Positions 19,126 through 28,814 of a stretch of 64,000 bases of DNA are shown here, piece by piece; the first letter of the stretch is position 1; each line of letters begins with the position of its first letter. The notes under the pieces were generated by a model. It did not search any database. It worked only from the letters and a program-made list of their open reading frames with translations, and was not told the origin of the DNA. Made by a program: the position numbers and the translations under genes. This stretch comes from Lujinxingia litoralis (lineage in GTDB: Bacteria > Myxococcota_A > Bradymonadia > Bradymonadales > Bradymonadaceae), in NCBI RefSeq assembly GCF_003260125.1, contig NZ_QHKO01000013.1, forward strand, positions 1 through 64,000, in the 5' to 3' direction.

Positions 19126-20670
19126 ATGTTCGAGTTTTTCCCCGGCTTCGATCCTGCCACCTGGCAGTGGGAGTGGACCTGGTGGACCACCCTGTCCTGG
19201 AGTGGCCGCGTGTTGGGCATCGCGTTCATACCCACAGTGCTCCTGCAACGGGGCACCCGTCCGATGGCCGCGCTGGCCTGGATTCTGACGCTGCTGGCGG
19301 TTCCCTTTATCGGCGTGGCGCTGTGGTGGCTCATCGGCCGCAACCACCTGCGACGACGCAAGCGAAGGCGCTCCCGGGCCCAGGCCCGCATCTCCCGCTC
19401 CTTTGTGAATCTGGCCCAGCCCCGCGAGCCGGCGGCCTCCGAGGTGCCCGACGCCACCGAAAACCCACTGAGCCCGCTCTCGGCGCTCTCTCAGGCCCGC
19501 AACCTGATCCTGCACGATGAACACGGCATCTTCCCGCCCACGCGCCACAACCGGGCCACCCCCCTGAACTCGGGCCCACGCGCATTCGACGTCTTTGAGG
19601 AGGCCATTCGGGAGGCTCACCACCACATCCACTTCGAGTTCTTCATCTGGCGCGACGATGCCACCGGCCGGCGCTTTCGCGATCTTTTGGCCGAGCGGGC
19701 GCGCGCCGGCGTGGAGGTGCGCGTGCTCTACGATGCGATCGGCAGCAAGGGCATTCGCCGCGCCTTTCTGAAGCCCCTGATCGACGCCGGGGCCCGGGTC
19801 GCCTCCTTTCTTCCGGTGCGCCTCCTGGAGCGTCGCCTGCGGGTAAACTTCCGAAACCACCGCAAGCTCCTCATCGTCGACTCCCGCGTGGGGTTTACCG
19901 GCGGGGTCAACATCGCCGACGACTACCTGGAGTGGTTTGATATGGCCGTTGAGCTCAAGGGCCCGGTGGTCTACCAACTCCAGGAGGTCTTTGCCGAGGA
20001 CTGGCACTTCGCGACCGGCGAAGACCTGGCCGACGAGCGCTATTTCAGCGGTCTCTCGGAATACGATTCCCCCGACGATGAGACCTCCCAGGAGGATGCG
20101 AGCGACGCCGTGCGCGATCTTCCGGCCATCGCCCGCGTGGTCTCCAGCGGGCCCGACGACACCCTGAACACCATCCACAAGATGTTCTTTTTGGCGATCA
20201 CCTCGGCCAGCGAACGCTTTTACCTGGTCACCCCCTACTTTGTGCCCGACAGCGCCATTATGACCGCCCTGCAGACCGCGGCGATGCGCGGCGTCGACGT
20301 GCGCATCATCGTCCCCCAGCAGAGCGACGTGCCGGTCACCCAGCATGCCGGTCGCTCCTACTGGGAGGGGCTTCTGGAGGTCGGGATACGCATCTTTGAG
20401 TACCGCGATCAGGTGTTACACGCCAAACTCATCGTCCACGATCGCGACCACGTCTTTATGGGAAGCGCGAATATGGACATTCGCAGTTTCCGGCTGAACT
20501 TCGAGACCAATTGCGTCCTGGAGAGCCACCCACTCAACCGGCAGATGTGCCGACTTTTCCTTGAAACTCAGGCCCGCTCGACCGAGATTCAGCTGGCCGG
20601 GCACCGCGCTCGCCACTACCGCACCCGCCTCCTTGAGGGGGTTGCGCGCCTGCTCAGCCCCCTTCTCTGA
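19126..20670 (+). CDS. cls: Cardiolipin synthase (phospholipase D family)
   Basis: A 514-residue inner-membrane enzyme. Two N-terminal membrane segments (about 25-40 and 45-70) precede a basic linker. Two HKD catalytic motifs follow, HRKLLIVD near 245 and HAKLIVHD near 432. They sit in GVNIADDY and GSANMDIRSF contexts typical of bacterial Cls. The enzyme condenses two phosphatidylglycerols to cardiolipin and glycerol. I prefer the ATG at 19126 because the membrane segments start right after it; the frame is open to 19039. An acidic insert (about 312-326) separates the halves. The AroB-AroA gene follows after 26 bases. Confidence 0.9.
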   Translation: MFEFFPGFDPATWQWEWTWWTTLSWSGRVLGIAFIPTVLLQRGTRPMAALAWILTLLAVPFIGVALWWLIGRNHLRRRKRRRSRAQARISRSFVNLAQPREPAASEVPDATENPLSPLSALSQARNLILHDEHGIFPPTRHNRATPLNSGPRAFDVFEEAIREAHHHIHFEFFIWRDDATGRRFRDLLAERARAGVEVRVLYDAIGSKGIRRAFLKPLIDAGARVASFLPVRLLERRLRVNFRNHRKLLIVDSRVGFTGGVNIADDYLEWFDMAVELKGPVVYQLQEVFAEDWHFATGEDLADERYFSGLSEYDSPDDETSQEDASDAVRDLPAIARVVSSGPDDTLNTIHKMFFLAITSASERFYLVTPYFVPDSAIMTALQTAAMRGVDVRIIVPQQSDVPVTQHAGRSYWEGLLEVGIRIFEYRDQVLHAKLIVHDRDHVFMGSANMDIRSFRLNFETNCVLESHPLNRQMCRLFLETQARSTEIQLAGHRARHYRTRLLEGVARLLSPLL

Positions 20671-20696
20671 CGCACCCGATTCCAGGTCCCACTGCA

Positions 20697-22937
20697 ATGC
20701 TGCCAACCCTTGATGTTTTGCCGCGCCTGCGCGACCTCGCGCTGCCCGCCGACGCGGTCGTCGTCGCCGATGCCAACCTCCCGGAGCCCATCCTCTCGAC
20801 GCTCCCCGACCCGATCATCGTCGAGTGCGGCGAATCCCTCAAAACACTCGCGCGCCTGGGTGAACTCGCCGAAGAGGTGCTCGCCAGGCGTTCCACACGC
20901 CCGATGGTGCTGGTGGGCGTAGGCGGCGGGTCGCTGGGCGACGCGGTGGGCTTTCTGGCCAGCATTCTCTGGCGAGGCGTCGACCTCTGGCACGTTCCCT
21001 CAACCCTCCTGGCGATGGTGGACTCGGCGCACGGCGGCAAGACCGCGCTGAACCTCGGCGGCAAAAAGAATCAGCTGGGCACCTTCTACCCCGCTCGCCG
21101 CGTGGTGATCTGCCGCGAGCTCCTGGCGTCGCTCCCCCTGGATCAACGAGAGGCCGGGCTGGTGGAGGCCCTCAAAGCACTCTGGCTCGACGGGGCGCCC
21201 GCGCTGGCCCATTTTGACCGCGACGACGAGCGCCACGCCATCCTCACCGCAGCGGTCGACGTCTGCGCCCGCCCGTTGGATGAGGTCATTGAGCAGGCCG
21301 TCGCCCTCAAACTCCGCATCGTTGCCGAAGATCCACGTGAACAACGGGGCATTCGAACCTTCTTGAACCTGGGGCACACCGCCGGACACGGGCTGGAGGG
21401 GCTCTACGGCCTGCCGCACGGACGCGCGGTGGCCTGGGGGATGGCAGCCTGCGCACTTCTGAGCCTTCGTGACATGGGGCTGGAGCGCGCCCAGGCCCAC
21501 CGGCTGCTCTCCCATCTCGACCCGCTCCTATGCCCCCTGCCCTTCCCTCCGAGCGATGCCGAGCGCCAGGCCTTCGTCGCGCGCCTGAAAGCCGACAAAA
21601 AACGCCGCCACGGCCAGCTCATCTCCATCGGACTGCGGGGCCCGGGCCAACCGCAGCTCACCACCGACTGGAGTGCTGACGACTGGTGGGAAGCCCTGCT
21701 CCAGGCTCACGACCTGTGGCGAGGCCGCGAACTCACCCTGCGACGCGGCCCCGCCAGCGGGCATTCCCCCCGACTTCCGGTCGACAAATCCCGTGCGCAG
21801 CGCCTGGCGGTGATCGCGGCCCTACGCCCGGGAGCGGTCACGCTCGCCAGCGAAAATGACACCCCGCCCGATGATGTTCGCCTCACCGCCCGCGCTCTGC
21901 ATGCCCTGGGTCAGCCCTCCCACGCGGAGTTGGAGCTCTACCTGGGCGAAGGCGCCACCGGCGGGCGCTTTGCCCTGGCGGCGGCCGCCGCCCGGCCGGC
22001 TCCGACCCGCCTGCGCTTTGCGCCCTCGCTCCAGGCCCGGCCCCATCAACCCCTGATCGACGCGCTGGTCACAGCCGGCGCGCACATCGAGGCCACCGAC
22101 GACGGCTACGATATCCGCGGGTGGACGACGCCACCGGAGCGCCTGCGCGTGGCGGCCGCTCCCTCCTCCCAGTACGCCTCGGCGCTGGCGTTGTTGGCCG
22201 CCTCCGGCCACAGCTTTGTGCTTGAGCGCACCGGCGAAAAACCCTGGCCCAGTCAAACCTACTTCGAGCTGACTCTTAGCTGTCTGCGCCAGGCCGGCGT
22301 GCAGGTCGAGGTCCTCAGCGCCACCGAACATCGCTTTTCCCCGGGCCCCACGCTCTGTGAGGCGCTGCGCCTGGACCTTCCCCGCGACGCCAGTGCCGCG
22401 GTGGTCTGGCTGGCCCTCCATCATCTGCCGGGCGATATCGCCCCCCCGGAACCCGCCGCCGACGACCACCCCGACGCCTGCTTTGAGGAGCTGGCCCGCA
22501 GGCTCACCCGCAGCACCCCGGGGACCATCCTCGAGGTCGATCTGACCAACGCCCCGGATCTCGCGCCGGTGTTGGCCGCTTTGGCCGCGCGCCTCCCGGT
22601 CGGTGTGCGCATCCAGGGCGCCGGCCACTTGCGCCACAAAGAGAGCAACCGCATCGACGCCCTGGCCGACAGCCTGCGGGCCCTGGGCATTGACATTCAC
22701 CCCACCCCGGAGGGGTTCGACGTGCCCGCCGAAGTTCAAGCGGTCGACGCCGACGCGTGCTTTGAAACCCACGGGGATCATCGCCTGGCCATGTGCGCGC
22801 TCGCCCTCACTGGCGAGCGCCCCGTGCGCCTCAACCAGGCCGGGTGCGTGACCAAGTCCTACCCCGACCTCTGGCGTCAAGCGCGGCGAACGGGCATCAT
22901 CACCTCGGCTTCCTTCGCTCTTGATACGATGCTCTGA
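20697..22937 (+). CDS. aroB-aroA: Fused 3-dehydroquinate synthase / EPSP synthase
   Basis: A 746-residue two-domain shikimate enzyme. Residues 1-345 are dehydroquinate synthase: GVGGGSLGDAVGF, VPSTLLAMVDSAHGGKT, GKKNQLGTFY, zinc ligands Glu157, His227 (NLGHTAGH) and His241 (LPHGRAVAWGM, where most homologues have HGEAV). Residues about 355-746 are EPSP synthase: Lys364 (DKSRAQR), SSQYASA 490-496, Asp621 (LTNAPD), Glu649 (RHKESNRI), DHRLAMC 694-700 and Lys720. The usual GNAGTxxR loop is changed to GEGATGGR. The frame is continuous with no stop at the junction. AroB and AroA are not consecutive pathway steps (1 and 6). The next gene starts one base after its stop. Confidence 0.88.
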   Translation: MLPTLDVLPRLRDLALPADAVVVADANLPEPILSTLPDPIIVECGESLKTLARLGELAEEVLARRSTRPMVLVGVGGGSLGDAVGFLASILWRGVDLWHVPSTLLAMVDSAHGGKTALNLGGKKNQLGTFYPARRVVICRELLASLPLDQREAGLVEALKALWLDGAPALAHFDRDDERHAILTAAVDVCARPLDEVIEQAVALKLRIVAEDPREQRGIRTFLNLGHTAGHGLEGLYGLPHGRAVAWGMAACALLSLRDMGLERAQAHRLLSHLDPLLCPLPFPPSDAERQAFVARLKADKKRRHGQLISIGLRGPGQPQLTTDWSADDWWEALLQAHDLWRGRELTLRRGPASGHSPRLPVDKSRAQRLAVIAALRPGAVTLASENDTPPDDVRLTARALHALGQPSHAELELYLGEGATGGRFALAAAAARPAPTRLRFAPSLQARPHQPLIDALVTAGAHIEATDDGYDIRGWTTPPERLRVAAAPSSQYASALALLAASGHSFVLERTGEKPWPSQTYFELTLSCLRQAGVQVEVLSATEHRFSPGPTLCEALRLDLPRDASAAVVWLALHHLPGDIAPPEPAADDHPDACFEELARRLTRSTPGTILEVDLTNAPDLAPVLAALAARLPVGVRIQGAGHLRHKESNRIDALADSLRALGIDIHPTPEGFDVPAEVQAVDADACFETHGDHRLAMCALALTGERPVRLNQAGCVTKSYPDLWRQARRTGIITSASFALDTML

Positions 22938-22938
22938 T

Positions 22939-25734
22939 ATGCCTTCGCCCGCTCGCCAGGTTCTTTTTCTGCTCACCGCTCTGACGCTTACGGCCGGTCT
23001 GAGTGCGTGCGCGAGCACCGCTTCCCCGCCGCCTTCCCAGCCGGCTTTTGTGGAATCCCCGGCAGCCCGCTCGCTGGCGGAGTTTCATATCATCGCCCGT
23101 CCCGGCCCCTGGCAGCCCGAAGAACTCGAAGAACTGGCCCGCGCCGCCGACCAACTTCCCGACCTGCTGCATCCCGACGCCGAAGCGCCGCTCTTCTTGG
23201 AGCGCCGACGCCGCCCCTGCCTCTTCGGCATCGGACGCTACACCAGCGCCTGCCCCACCTTCTCCGACGACGGCCAGACCTTCTACATCTACGACCTGAT
23301 TCTGATGGCTCCAGAAGGTCCCCTGGCCCGCCAGCGGGCGCTCCCCCCGCAGGCCCAGGGACAGCTCTGGCGCCAGCGCGCGCTGGCCCACGCGCTCGTC
23401 GCGCGCCTGGACCACCAGGAGCACCTGAGCCAGACCTACCGCTGGCGCTCCATCAACGGCTGGGACAACTCCGGCGCGCGCCCCAAAAATCGCGATCTCC
23501 ACGGCTTCTTACGCCCGCAGGGCACCAGCTCAGCCCACCTCGACCTGGTGACCAGCGCTGAGGCCTTTTTCTTTCGTGAAGAAGATCTCATCGCCGCCGA
23601 CTCCACCCTCGCCAGCGAGACCTACTCCCCCGATCTGACCTTCAGCTGCCAGGAGTTCACCCGCCGACGCATCTTAAGCGGCTTCTTCGACGACCTCGAC
23701 CCGCAGTGGCGCCGGGGCACCTCCCGCGAAAACGATCCCGGCAGCTACCACTGCCCGGCCTTTGAACGCTGGGCCGATCTCGACAACCTCGACAGCATCG
23801 ATGTGCTCTTCGCCGCCGAGCGGACCGACCGGCCGCAGTCACTCTTCGGGCACCTGCTGATCCACGTGAGACACCGCTCCGCCGAACTCTTTCGCAGCAC
23901 AGGCTTTGAATACGTCTATCAGTTTGGCGCGGTAACCGATTCCGACATTCATCCGCTGCGTTTTGTCGTCGAAGGGATGGCCGGTGGGTTTCTGGCGGTC
24001 TTTGATCTCTCCACGTTCCGGGGCATCGATCGCACCTACCTGCAACTGGAGCAGCGCACGCTACGCCGCTTTCGCCTGGCGTTAGCCCCGGAACAAAAAC
24101 GCTACCTGCTGGAGCGCATCTGGGAGGTGGAGCGCCGTTTTGCCTATCCCTACTTCTTCACCACGCATAACTGCGCGTCTTTTTTGCTCGACTTAATCGC
24201 TCCCGCGCTGGAACGCGAGGAACCGCTGCCTGGCAAGATCATTGCGATGCCCACCGAGGTGCTCGACATGCTGGCCGGCATTCCAGCCGACGATGGGGGC
24301 CCGCTCCTGCGCAAACCCGATGCCGACGTGTTAAGCGCCGAGGAACGCGCCATCCAGGCCAGTGAGACCCTGGCCGGGTTGCAGTCGACGTTCACGTTGA
24401 ACGAGAGCGCCCCGGAAGAACTCGGTCCCCTGGTGGAGACCCTCCGCCGCGCGCCCCCTGCCGAACGCGCCCGCTACTACGGTGAGCTGCTGCCCCAGCT
24501 GCAAAGCGCCGTTCATGCCGACCCTGCCCTGAGCACCTCGGCGTCGGCGCTTTTCGACGCCTTCATCGCCCTGGAGACCGCCGAACTGCAGCTGGTGGAA
24601 ACAACCCTCCTGGAGTTTGAAGAACGCGCCAAACTTCAACCGCTGCGCTTTAGCGCTTCTGAGATTCTTGAGCTTCGCCGCGATCTCTACCGCCACGAAC
24701 GCGCCGCCCTGCGGGCTCGCCAGCGCAACGAGTTTCTGAGTGCAGTCCACGAACATCTGCTGCGGGCACCGCGCGCCGAGCCCTCCCGCTCGGAGCTGCG
24801 GGCGCGCGAATGGAGAGACGCGCTGGTGGCTGCACACCGTGCGGCCACCCACACACAGGGGGAGCTTATCGACTGGATGGTGGCACGCGAACACTACCAA
24901 CCTCGCCAGGCCCTTCGCGCTCGTGAAGATCGTTTTCGCTCCGTCCAACTCGCTCGCAGCCAGCGCTCCTTACGCACCTCCAATGCCGGGCGGTGGGGGT
25001 TGGGGTTGAGCCTTGATCCGCGAGCGCTCCCCCCACAGAGCGCGTTGCGCGCCCACCTGGATGTGGCCCTCCTCAACGACCGACTGGGGGAGCATCGCCT
25101 TCACGGGCACCGCCCCGAAGTCGAGGCCGTTGCCCTGGGATTGCAGGCTCGCGCCCCTCTCTCTCAGGAGTTCTTCGCCAGACTCGACCTCGAACTCACC
25201 CTCTTCCGCTACATCAGCCTCGCCACCCCGCGGGCCGGCTCTCGCCGCAGCTTTACCGACCGCTTTGGTTGGGCACTGGAGCTCGACGCGCGCCATATCG
25301 CCGGAGAACTTCCGCTGCGCGCGCATGGCTTCTTTGGCCTGGTCTGGCCCATCGCTCGAAGCGAATCGGGGACGTCTCTGCTGGCGCTGGGGCTGGGGCC
25401 GGCTGCCGATGTCAACGTTGGCCTCACCGAAACCAGCGGGCTCGTCGGCCCGCAAGTCTACCTGATGGCCCGTCAACATCTGGGAGGGTACTACGCTAAC
25501 GCGCTCAGTCTTCGGGTCCGGCACGCGGAATTTCTCAACCTGCTGCCCCTGACCTCCGAGCGTAACCTGCGCGCGACCCTGGACATCGACCTCACCCTCC
25601 CCTTCGCCCCGCACGCGCTCCTGCTGCGCCCCTACCTGAGCCTGGAGCATACCTCCATGGGATCGGACCTCGGGCAATCCTATACCGCCACGGCAGCCGG
25701 CCTGCGCCTGGAGCTCGTCAAAGACGCGCTTTAA
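22939..25734 (+). CDS. DUF4105 lipoprotein with C-terminal outer-membrane-like beta region
   Basis: A 931-residue envelope protein. The signal sequence ends in the lipobox LSAC near residue 24. The DUF4105 (Lnb N-terminal periplasmic) region covers roughly 180-400, with SLFGHLLIHVRH and HNCASFLLDL holding a His and Cys typical of the papain-like fold of this family. A helical central part (about 450-680) rich in Glu/Arg/Leu follows. The last 240 residues look like alternating amphipathic strands, as in the barrel often paired with DUF4105. The start lies one base after the aroB-aroA stop, so it is cotranscribed. Confidence 0.8.
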   Translation: MPSPARQVLFLLTALTLTAGLSACASTASPPPSQPAFVESPAARSLAEFHIIARPGPWQPEELEELARAADQLPDLLHPDAEAPLFLERRRRPCLFGIGRYTSACPTFSDDGQTFYIYDLILMAPEGPLARQRALPPQAQGQLWRQRALAHALVARLDHQEHLSQTYRWRSINGWDNSGARPKNRDLHGFLRPQGTSSAHLDLVTSAEAFFFREEDLIAADSTLASETYSPDLTFSCQEFTRRRILSGFFDDLDPQWRRGTSRENDPGSYHCPAFERWADLDNLDSIDVLFAAERTDRPQSLFGHLLIHVRHRSAELFRSTGFEYVYQFGAVTDSDIHPLRFVVEGMAGGFLAVFDLSTFRGIDRTYLQLEQRTLRRFRLALAPEQKRYLLERIWEVERRFAYPYFFTTHNCASFLLDLIAPALEREEPLPGKIIAMPTEVLDMLAGIPADDGGPLLRKPDADVLSAEERAIQASETLAGLQSTFTLNESAPEELGPLVETLRRAPPAERARYYGELLPQLQSAVHADPALSTSASALFDAFIALETAELQLVETTLLEFEERAKLQPLRFSASEILELRRDLYRHERAALRARQRNEFLSAVHEHLLRAPRAEPSRSELRAREWRDALVAAHRAATHTQGELIDWMVAREHYQPRQALRAREDRFRSVQLARSQRSLRTSNAGRWGLGLSLDPRALPPQSALRAHLDVALLNDRLGEHRLHGHRPEVEAVALGLQARAPLSQEFFARLDLELTLFRYISLATPRAGSRRSFTDRFGWALELDARHIAGELPLRAHGFFGLVWPIARSESGTSLLALGLGPAADVNVGLTETSGLVGPQVYLMARQHLGGYYANALSLRVRHAEFLNLLPLTSERNLRATLDIDLTLPFAPHALLLRPYLSLEHTSMGSDLGQSYTATAAGLRLELVKDAL

Positions 25735-25810
25735 CACCTGCCGCAATCGTTGCGCCTCTGCCCTACCTCTGCCAGACTACAGCCCCTGTCTCCCAACGGA
25801 GACTCCCGTG

Positions 25811-26557
25811 ATGAGGAAGAACATGGCTGTTTCACCCTACCTGGCAGCGCTTTTAGGCGCGGCACTCGTTGCCAGCGCCGCGATGCCCGCCCGGGCGCAC
25901 TCCACGTCCAGTGGCGTAGGCAATGGCCCGCATCCACTCTCGGCGAGCAGCGCCCGGGGCATGGCCACCAACTCAGGGAACAGCTCCGAAGGCTCCCAGG
26001 GCTCGTCTGCCGGCTCGGGCGCATCGTCCGAGGCCAGCGCCAACTCCTCGGCGGCCAGCGAGGGCACCTCCGGCGGTTCCACCAACGCCACAGAAGCCTC
26101 CGAAGGAAGTTCGGGCTCTTCGAATCGCGACGCCACAGAGCCCGTCCCACCCGACGAAGACGCCACCGACGCCTCCGATGTGATCATCGCCACCAGCGCG
26201 CTGGGCACCGTAACCGCCTCCACGGTGGGCTCGGTGCTCCTGACCATCTTCGCGGTCAATGAACTCAGCGCCGAACTTTACCTGCGCAACAACGCCCTGG
26301 CCGTGCGCCACCACATCCAGCGCGGGGCCGGCGAGGCCCTCGAAGATCTGGCACACCTCTGCGGCGTCCCCACCCACGCCTACCCAAGGTTTGCCGAAGT
26401 CACCCGCCAGGCTCGCCACGATCTGGTGGCCCACCTCGAAGAACCGCGCTCCGTGGATGCCGAGCACACCCGTGCCTTCTTAAGCGACCTGGCCCGCGCA
26501 CTGGGTGAAGATCACGACCTGGCCCGCGCGATCATCGCGCAGGCCTACGGCGACTGA
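25811..26557 (+). CDS. Exported protein with Ser/Gly/Ala-rich linker and helical C-terminal domain
   Basis: A 248-residue protein. The signal peptide ends near MPARAHS. The mature N-terminus is a low-complexity Ser/Gly/Ala/Glu tract (about 32-105). Next come a hydrophobic segment (about 128-150: ATSALGTVTASTVGSVLLT) and a helical domain, YLRNNALAVRHHIQRGAGE...GVPTHAYPRFAEVTRQARH. The ATG at 25811 directly follows a GTG. I do not recognise a family, though similar helical domains occur in delta-proteobacterial exported proteins. Function unknown. Confidence 0.65.
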   Translation: MRKNMAVSPYLAALLGAALVASAAMPARAHSTSSGVGNGPHPLSASSARGMATNSGNSSEGSQGSSAGSGASSEASANSSAASEGTSGGSTNATEASEGSSGSSNRDATEPVPPDEDATDASDVIIATSALGTVTASTVGSVLLTIFAVNELSAELYLRNNALAVRHHIQRGAGEALEDLAHLCGVPTHAYPRFAEVTRQARHDLVAHLEEPRSVDAEHTRAFLSDLARALGEDHDLARAIIAQAYGD

Positions 26558-26572
26558 CCCGAGTTCATCACT

Positions 26573-27628
26573 TCAGCCGCACCAGCGATCGCTTGGCTGA
26601 CAGCGATAGCGCACATGCAGGTGCTTGCGATGCCCGGGCTCGTGACGCACGATGCCGGAGCCGCCGCGGCGGGGATACTGAAAGACCTCGCGTAGCCACT
26701 CCTCGGGCGCCCCCTGCTCCCGTGCCAGACGGTAGAGCGCACGCTGGTGATACCAGTCTAAGAAGATGTGCTCGACCTGCCCCCCCTCCAGAAAGGTAAG
26801 AATCATCCACAGGGCACGCTCGGTGTCGAGGTGAGCCCGACGAATGTGGTGAAAGCGGTTGTAGTTCGGCGGCTCGACCAGCCGTGGAAGGGTCACATCG
26901 ACGTCGCGACCGCTTCGATGGGAGCGATGCGGGCTCATCTTGCGACCGGTACGAAAACTCATATCCCCCACGATCACAGGCGGCGCCCCGGCGAAGGTCC
27001 GATAATAGGCGTCGAGCACGCGCACCGTCTCGCTGACCGCGTAGTGCGTCCCAAATGCCCGGTGCGGATAGAGCAAGATGTAGTGCTCTCCGGGAGGCAT
27101 GGGCTCACCATTCATCAGACGCCCGGTGTTGCTGCGGCCGACGCTTCGCGGCCAGCTCTCCTCATCCAACTCCCAGATCTTGACCTCAGTGCCAGGCACC
27201 AGCTCGCGGAAGTCGATCTCGGGATTCAGCTCGCGCAACCTGCTGGTGGAAACCCGGTACATGGAACGCAGGCGATGGACCGTATCGCGGGGTCCCACCT
27301 CGTGCCAGAAGACCTCCCGGCGGCGAGTCTCCACGACTGGACGCCCCTCCTCATCCAAAGGCCAGGAGCGCGCCTGGGGCGAGGGCCAGAGCCACTCCTT
27401 GACCTGCTCGTCTTCGAGCCACTCCTCTCCCTGTGGCGCGATCATGCTCGCCACCGGCGCGGGGCCAATCCCCAGCATCGCTCCTCGTAGCATGGCCGAC
27501 ACACCGGCCTGCCCCTGGGCCGCCGCGGGAGCCGCACTGAAGAGCAGCAACACTCCGATCCCCGCACACAACAGCGTCCTGCACATCTTCCACGGCCTGA
27601 AATTCAGATGGGTCGTGTTCGAGCTCAT
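26573..27628 (-). CDS. LysM-containing murein endopeptidase, MepA (M74) type
   Basis: A 351-residue exported protein. A signal peptide ends at PAAAQG (about 38). A LysM-like segment follows at 107-155 (EVGPRDTVHRLRSMYRVSTSRLRELNPE). A C-terminal M74/LAS metallopeptidase domain has HRSHRSGRDVDVTLP (zinc His and Asp in H-x6-G-x-D spacing) and HRKHLHVRYRC. MepA enzymes cut D-Ala-meso-DAP crosslinks insensitive to penicillin. The fusion to LysM, a glycan-binding module, would anchor it on peptidoglycan. It could serve cell-wall remodelling or prey lysis. Start choice is moderate; an ATG 14 codons later is possible. Confidence 0.82.
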   Translation of the reverse strand: MSSNTTHLNFRPWKMCRTLLCAGIGVLLLFSAAPAAAQGQAGVSAMLRGAMLGIGPAPVASMIAPQGEEWLEDEQVKEWLWPSPQARSWPLDEEGRPVVETRRREVFWHEVGPRDTVHRLRSMYRVSTSRLRELNPEIDFRELVPGTEVKIWELDEESWPRSVGRSNTGRLMNGEPMPPGEHYILLYPHRAFGTHYAVSETVRVLDAYYRTFAGAPPVIVGDMSFRTGRKMSPHRSHRSGRDVDVTLPRLVEPPNYNRFHHIRRAHLDTERALWMILTFLEGGQVEHIFLDWYHQRALYRLAREQGAPEEWLREVFQYPRRGGSGIVRHEPGHRKHLHVRYRCQPSDRWCG

Positions 27629-27980
27629 AGTTCATCCCATGGGTGTTGCCCGGCCCCCCGACAGCACGGCGCACGCTCACCGACTCCAGCGCTCGCTGCG
27701 CAGCCCTTGACCAAAAGGGCCCACGCAGGACTTCTTCCACCGCATCGGCGACTCCCCTGGCACGTCAGTCCGGGAGAGTCCAGGCATCAATCATTGGTCA
27801 GAATAATCCTTCCGGCGCGCGAGCTTACAGACACTCAACCACTCGGTCAACATTTTGCAACAGAGCACACACGCTCGCCAGCCGATGCCCAGGCGACGGC
27901 GATCGGCTGAGGCGCCTGATGGCGAGCCAGCCCCCCCTGTTGTTTCTCAAGTCGTGTACTCCCAAAACTGGGCACTCGCC
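27629..27980. other. Intergenic region upstream of the MepA-type gene
   Basis: About 350 bases with no supported gene. On the minus strand a weak TTGACC-N17-TAAGCT pair could serve the endopeptidase, but it matches poorly. I see no repeat or strong terminator. Confidence 0.35.
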
Positions 27981-28787
27981 TCAGCGAGACAAGCGCACCC
28001 CCACCCCCACAACGCCCGCACCTCCCACCGGCTCCACCGCCAGACGTACGCCCGACCCCGGCTCCGCGTCGTCCGCGAGCACATCCCAGGTAAGCAGCCC
28101 CGTTCCCACCAGCGCCGCCGCGGCGCCCACGCCGGCCAGCGACCAGACCACTCGCTGACGCAACGCCACCTCACTGCGCAGCGCGTCGTAGCGCTCACGA
28201 CTCCCCCCCTGCGCGCTGGCCTGCTGAAACGTCTCCACCACCCCCGCGCTGCGCAGGTCAATGATCCAGGCCGCCCCCACCAGCGCCACTCCGGCGCCGG
28301 CCACCGACCAGCCGGCCACACTGCGGCCCGACATCCCCTCAACCTCTTCCACCCTCGGCGCGACCACCGGCAGGGGCATCTTCTCCCAGCTCGCCAGCTC
28401 CCGGGCCCGCGCACGCACCTGACGCACCGCCACGGTGAGCGCCGCGAGCTGCGCGTCGACCTGCGCCCGATCCTCGCTGCCCGCGGGCAACCCGTCGCGA
28501 CAGCTGGCGAGGCTCTCGCGCGCGGCATCCATCTCATCGAGCTTCATCAGCGGCACCGCGCGATTGCACCAGAAGATCGGATCGTCGAGCAAGACCAACG
28601 CCTGATCAAACTCCTCCACCGCTTCGCGGTAGCGACCCTGATTAAAGAGACGCATCGCCATCTGATAATGCACTTCCGCCCGTTGGGCGGCATCGTGCGG
28701 GTCGCCCCCCGAAGCCTGCGCCTGGGCCGGTGACGCCGCCAGCGTCACCGTCAGCAGCGCGGCCACCATCCCCCGGCGAGCTCTCAT
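27981..28787 (-). CDS. TPR-containing exported protein with two C-terminal membrane helices
   Basis: A 268-residue protein. A signal peptide ends near AQAQASG. A tetratricopeptide-like unit follows at about 35-100 (AEVHYQMAMRLFNQGRYREAVEEFDQ is the clearest helix pair). A coiled segment precedes two hydrophobic helices, about 180-197 and 240-258. The ATG at 28787 is five bases after AGGA; an upstream GTG at 28805 is less likely. It lies 27 bases after the Ser/Thr kinase gene on the same strand. This kinase-TPR pairing is common in myxobacteria-like genomes, so a shared signalling or envelope role is plausible. Confidence 0.72.
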   Translation of the reverse strand: MRARRGMVAALLTVTLAASPAQAQASGGDPHDAAQRAEVHYQMAMRLFNQGRYREAVEEFDQALVLLDDPIFWCNRAVPLMKLDEMDAARESLASCRDGLPAGSEDRAQVDAQLAALTVAVRQVRARARELASWEKMPLPVVAPRVEEVEGMSGRSVAGWSVAGAGVALVGAAWIIDLRSAGVVETFQQASAQGGSRERYDALRSEVALRQRVVWSLAGVGAAAALVGTGLLTWDVLADDAEPGSGVRLAVEPVGGAGVVGVGVRLSR

Positions 28788-28814
28788 GGAGATCCTCGTT
28801 CTCACGGCACTCCT

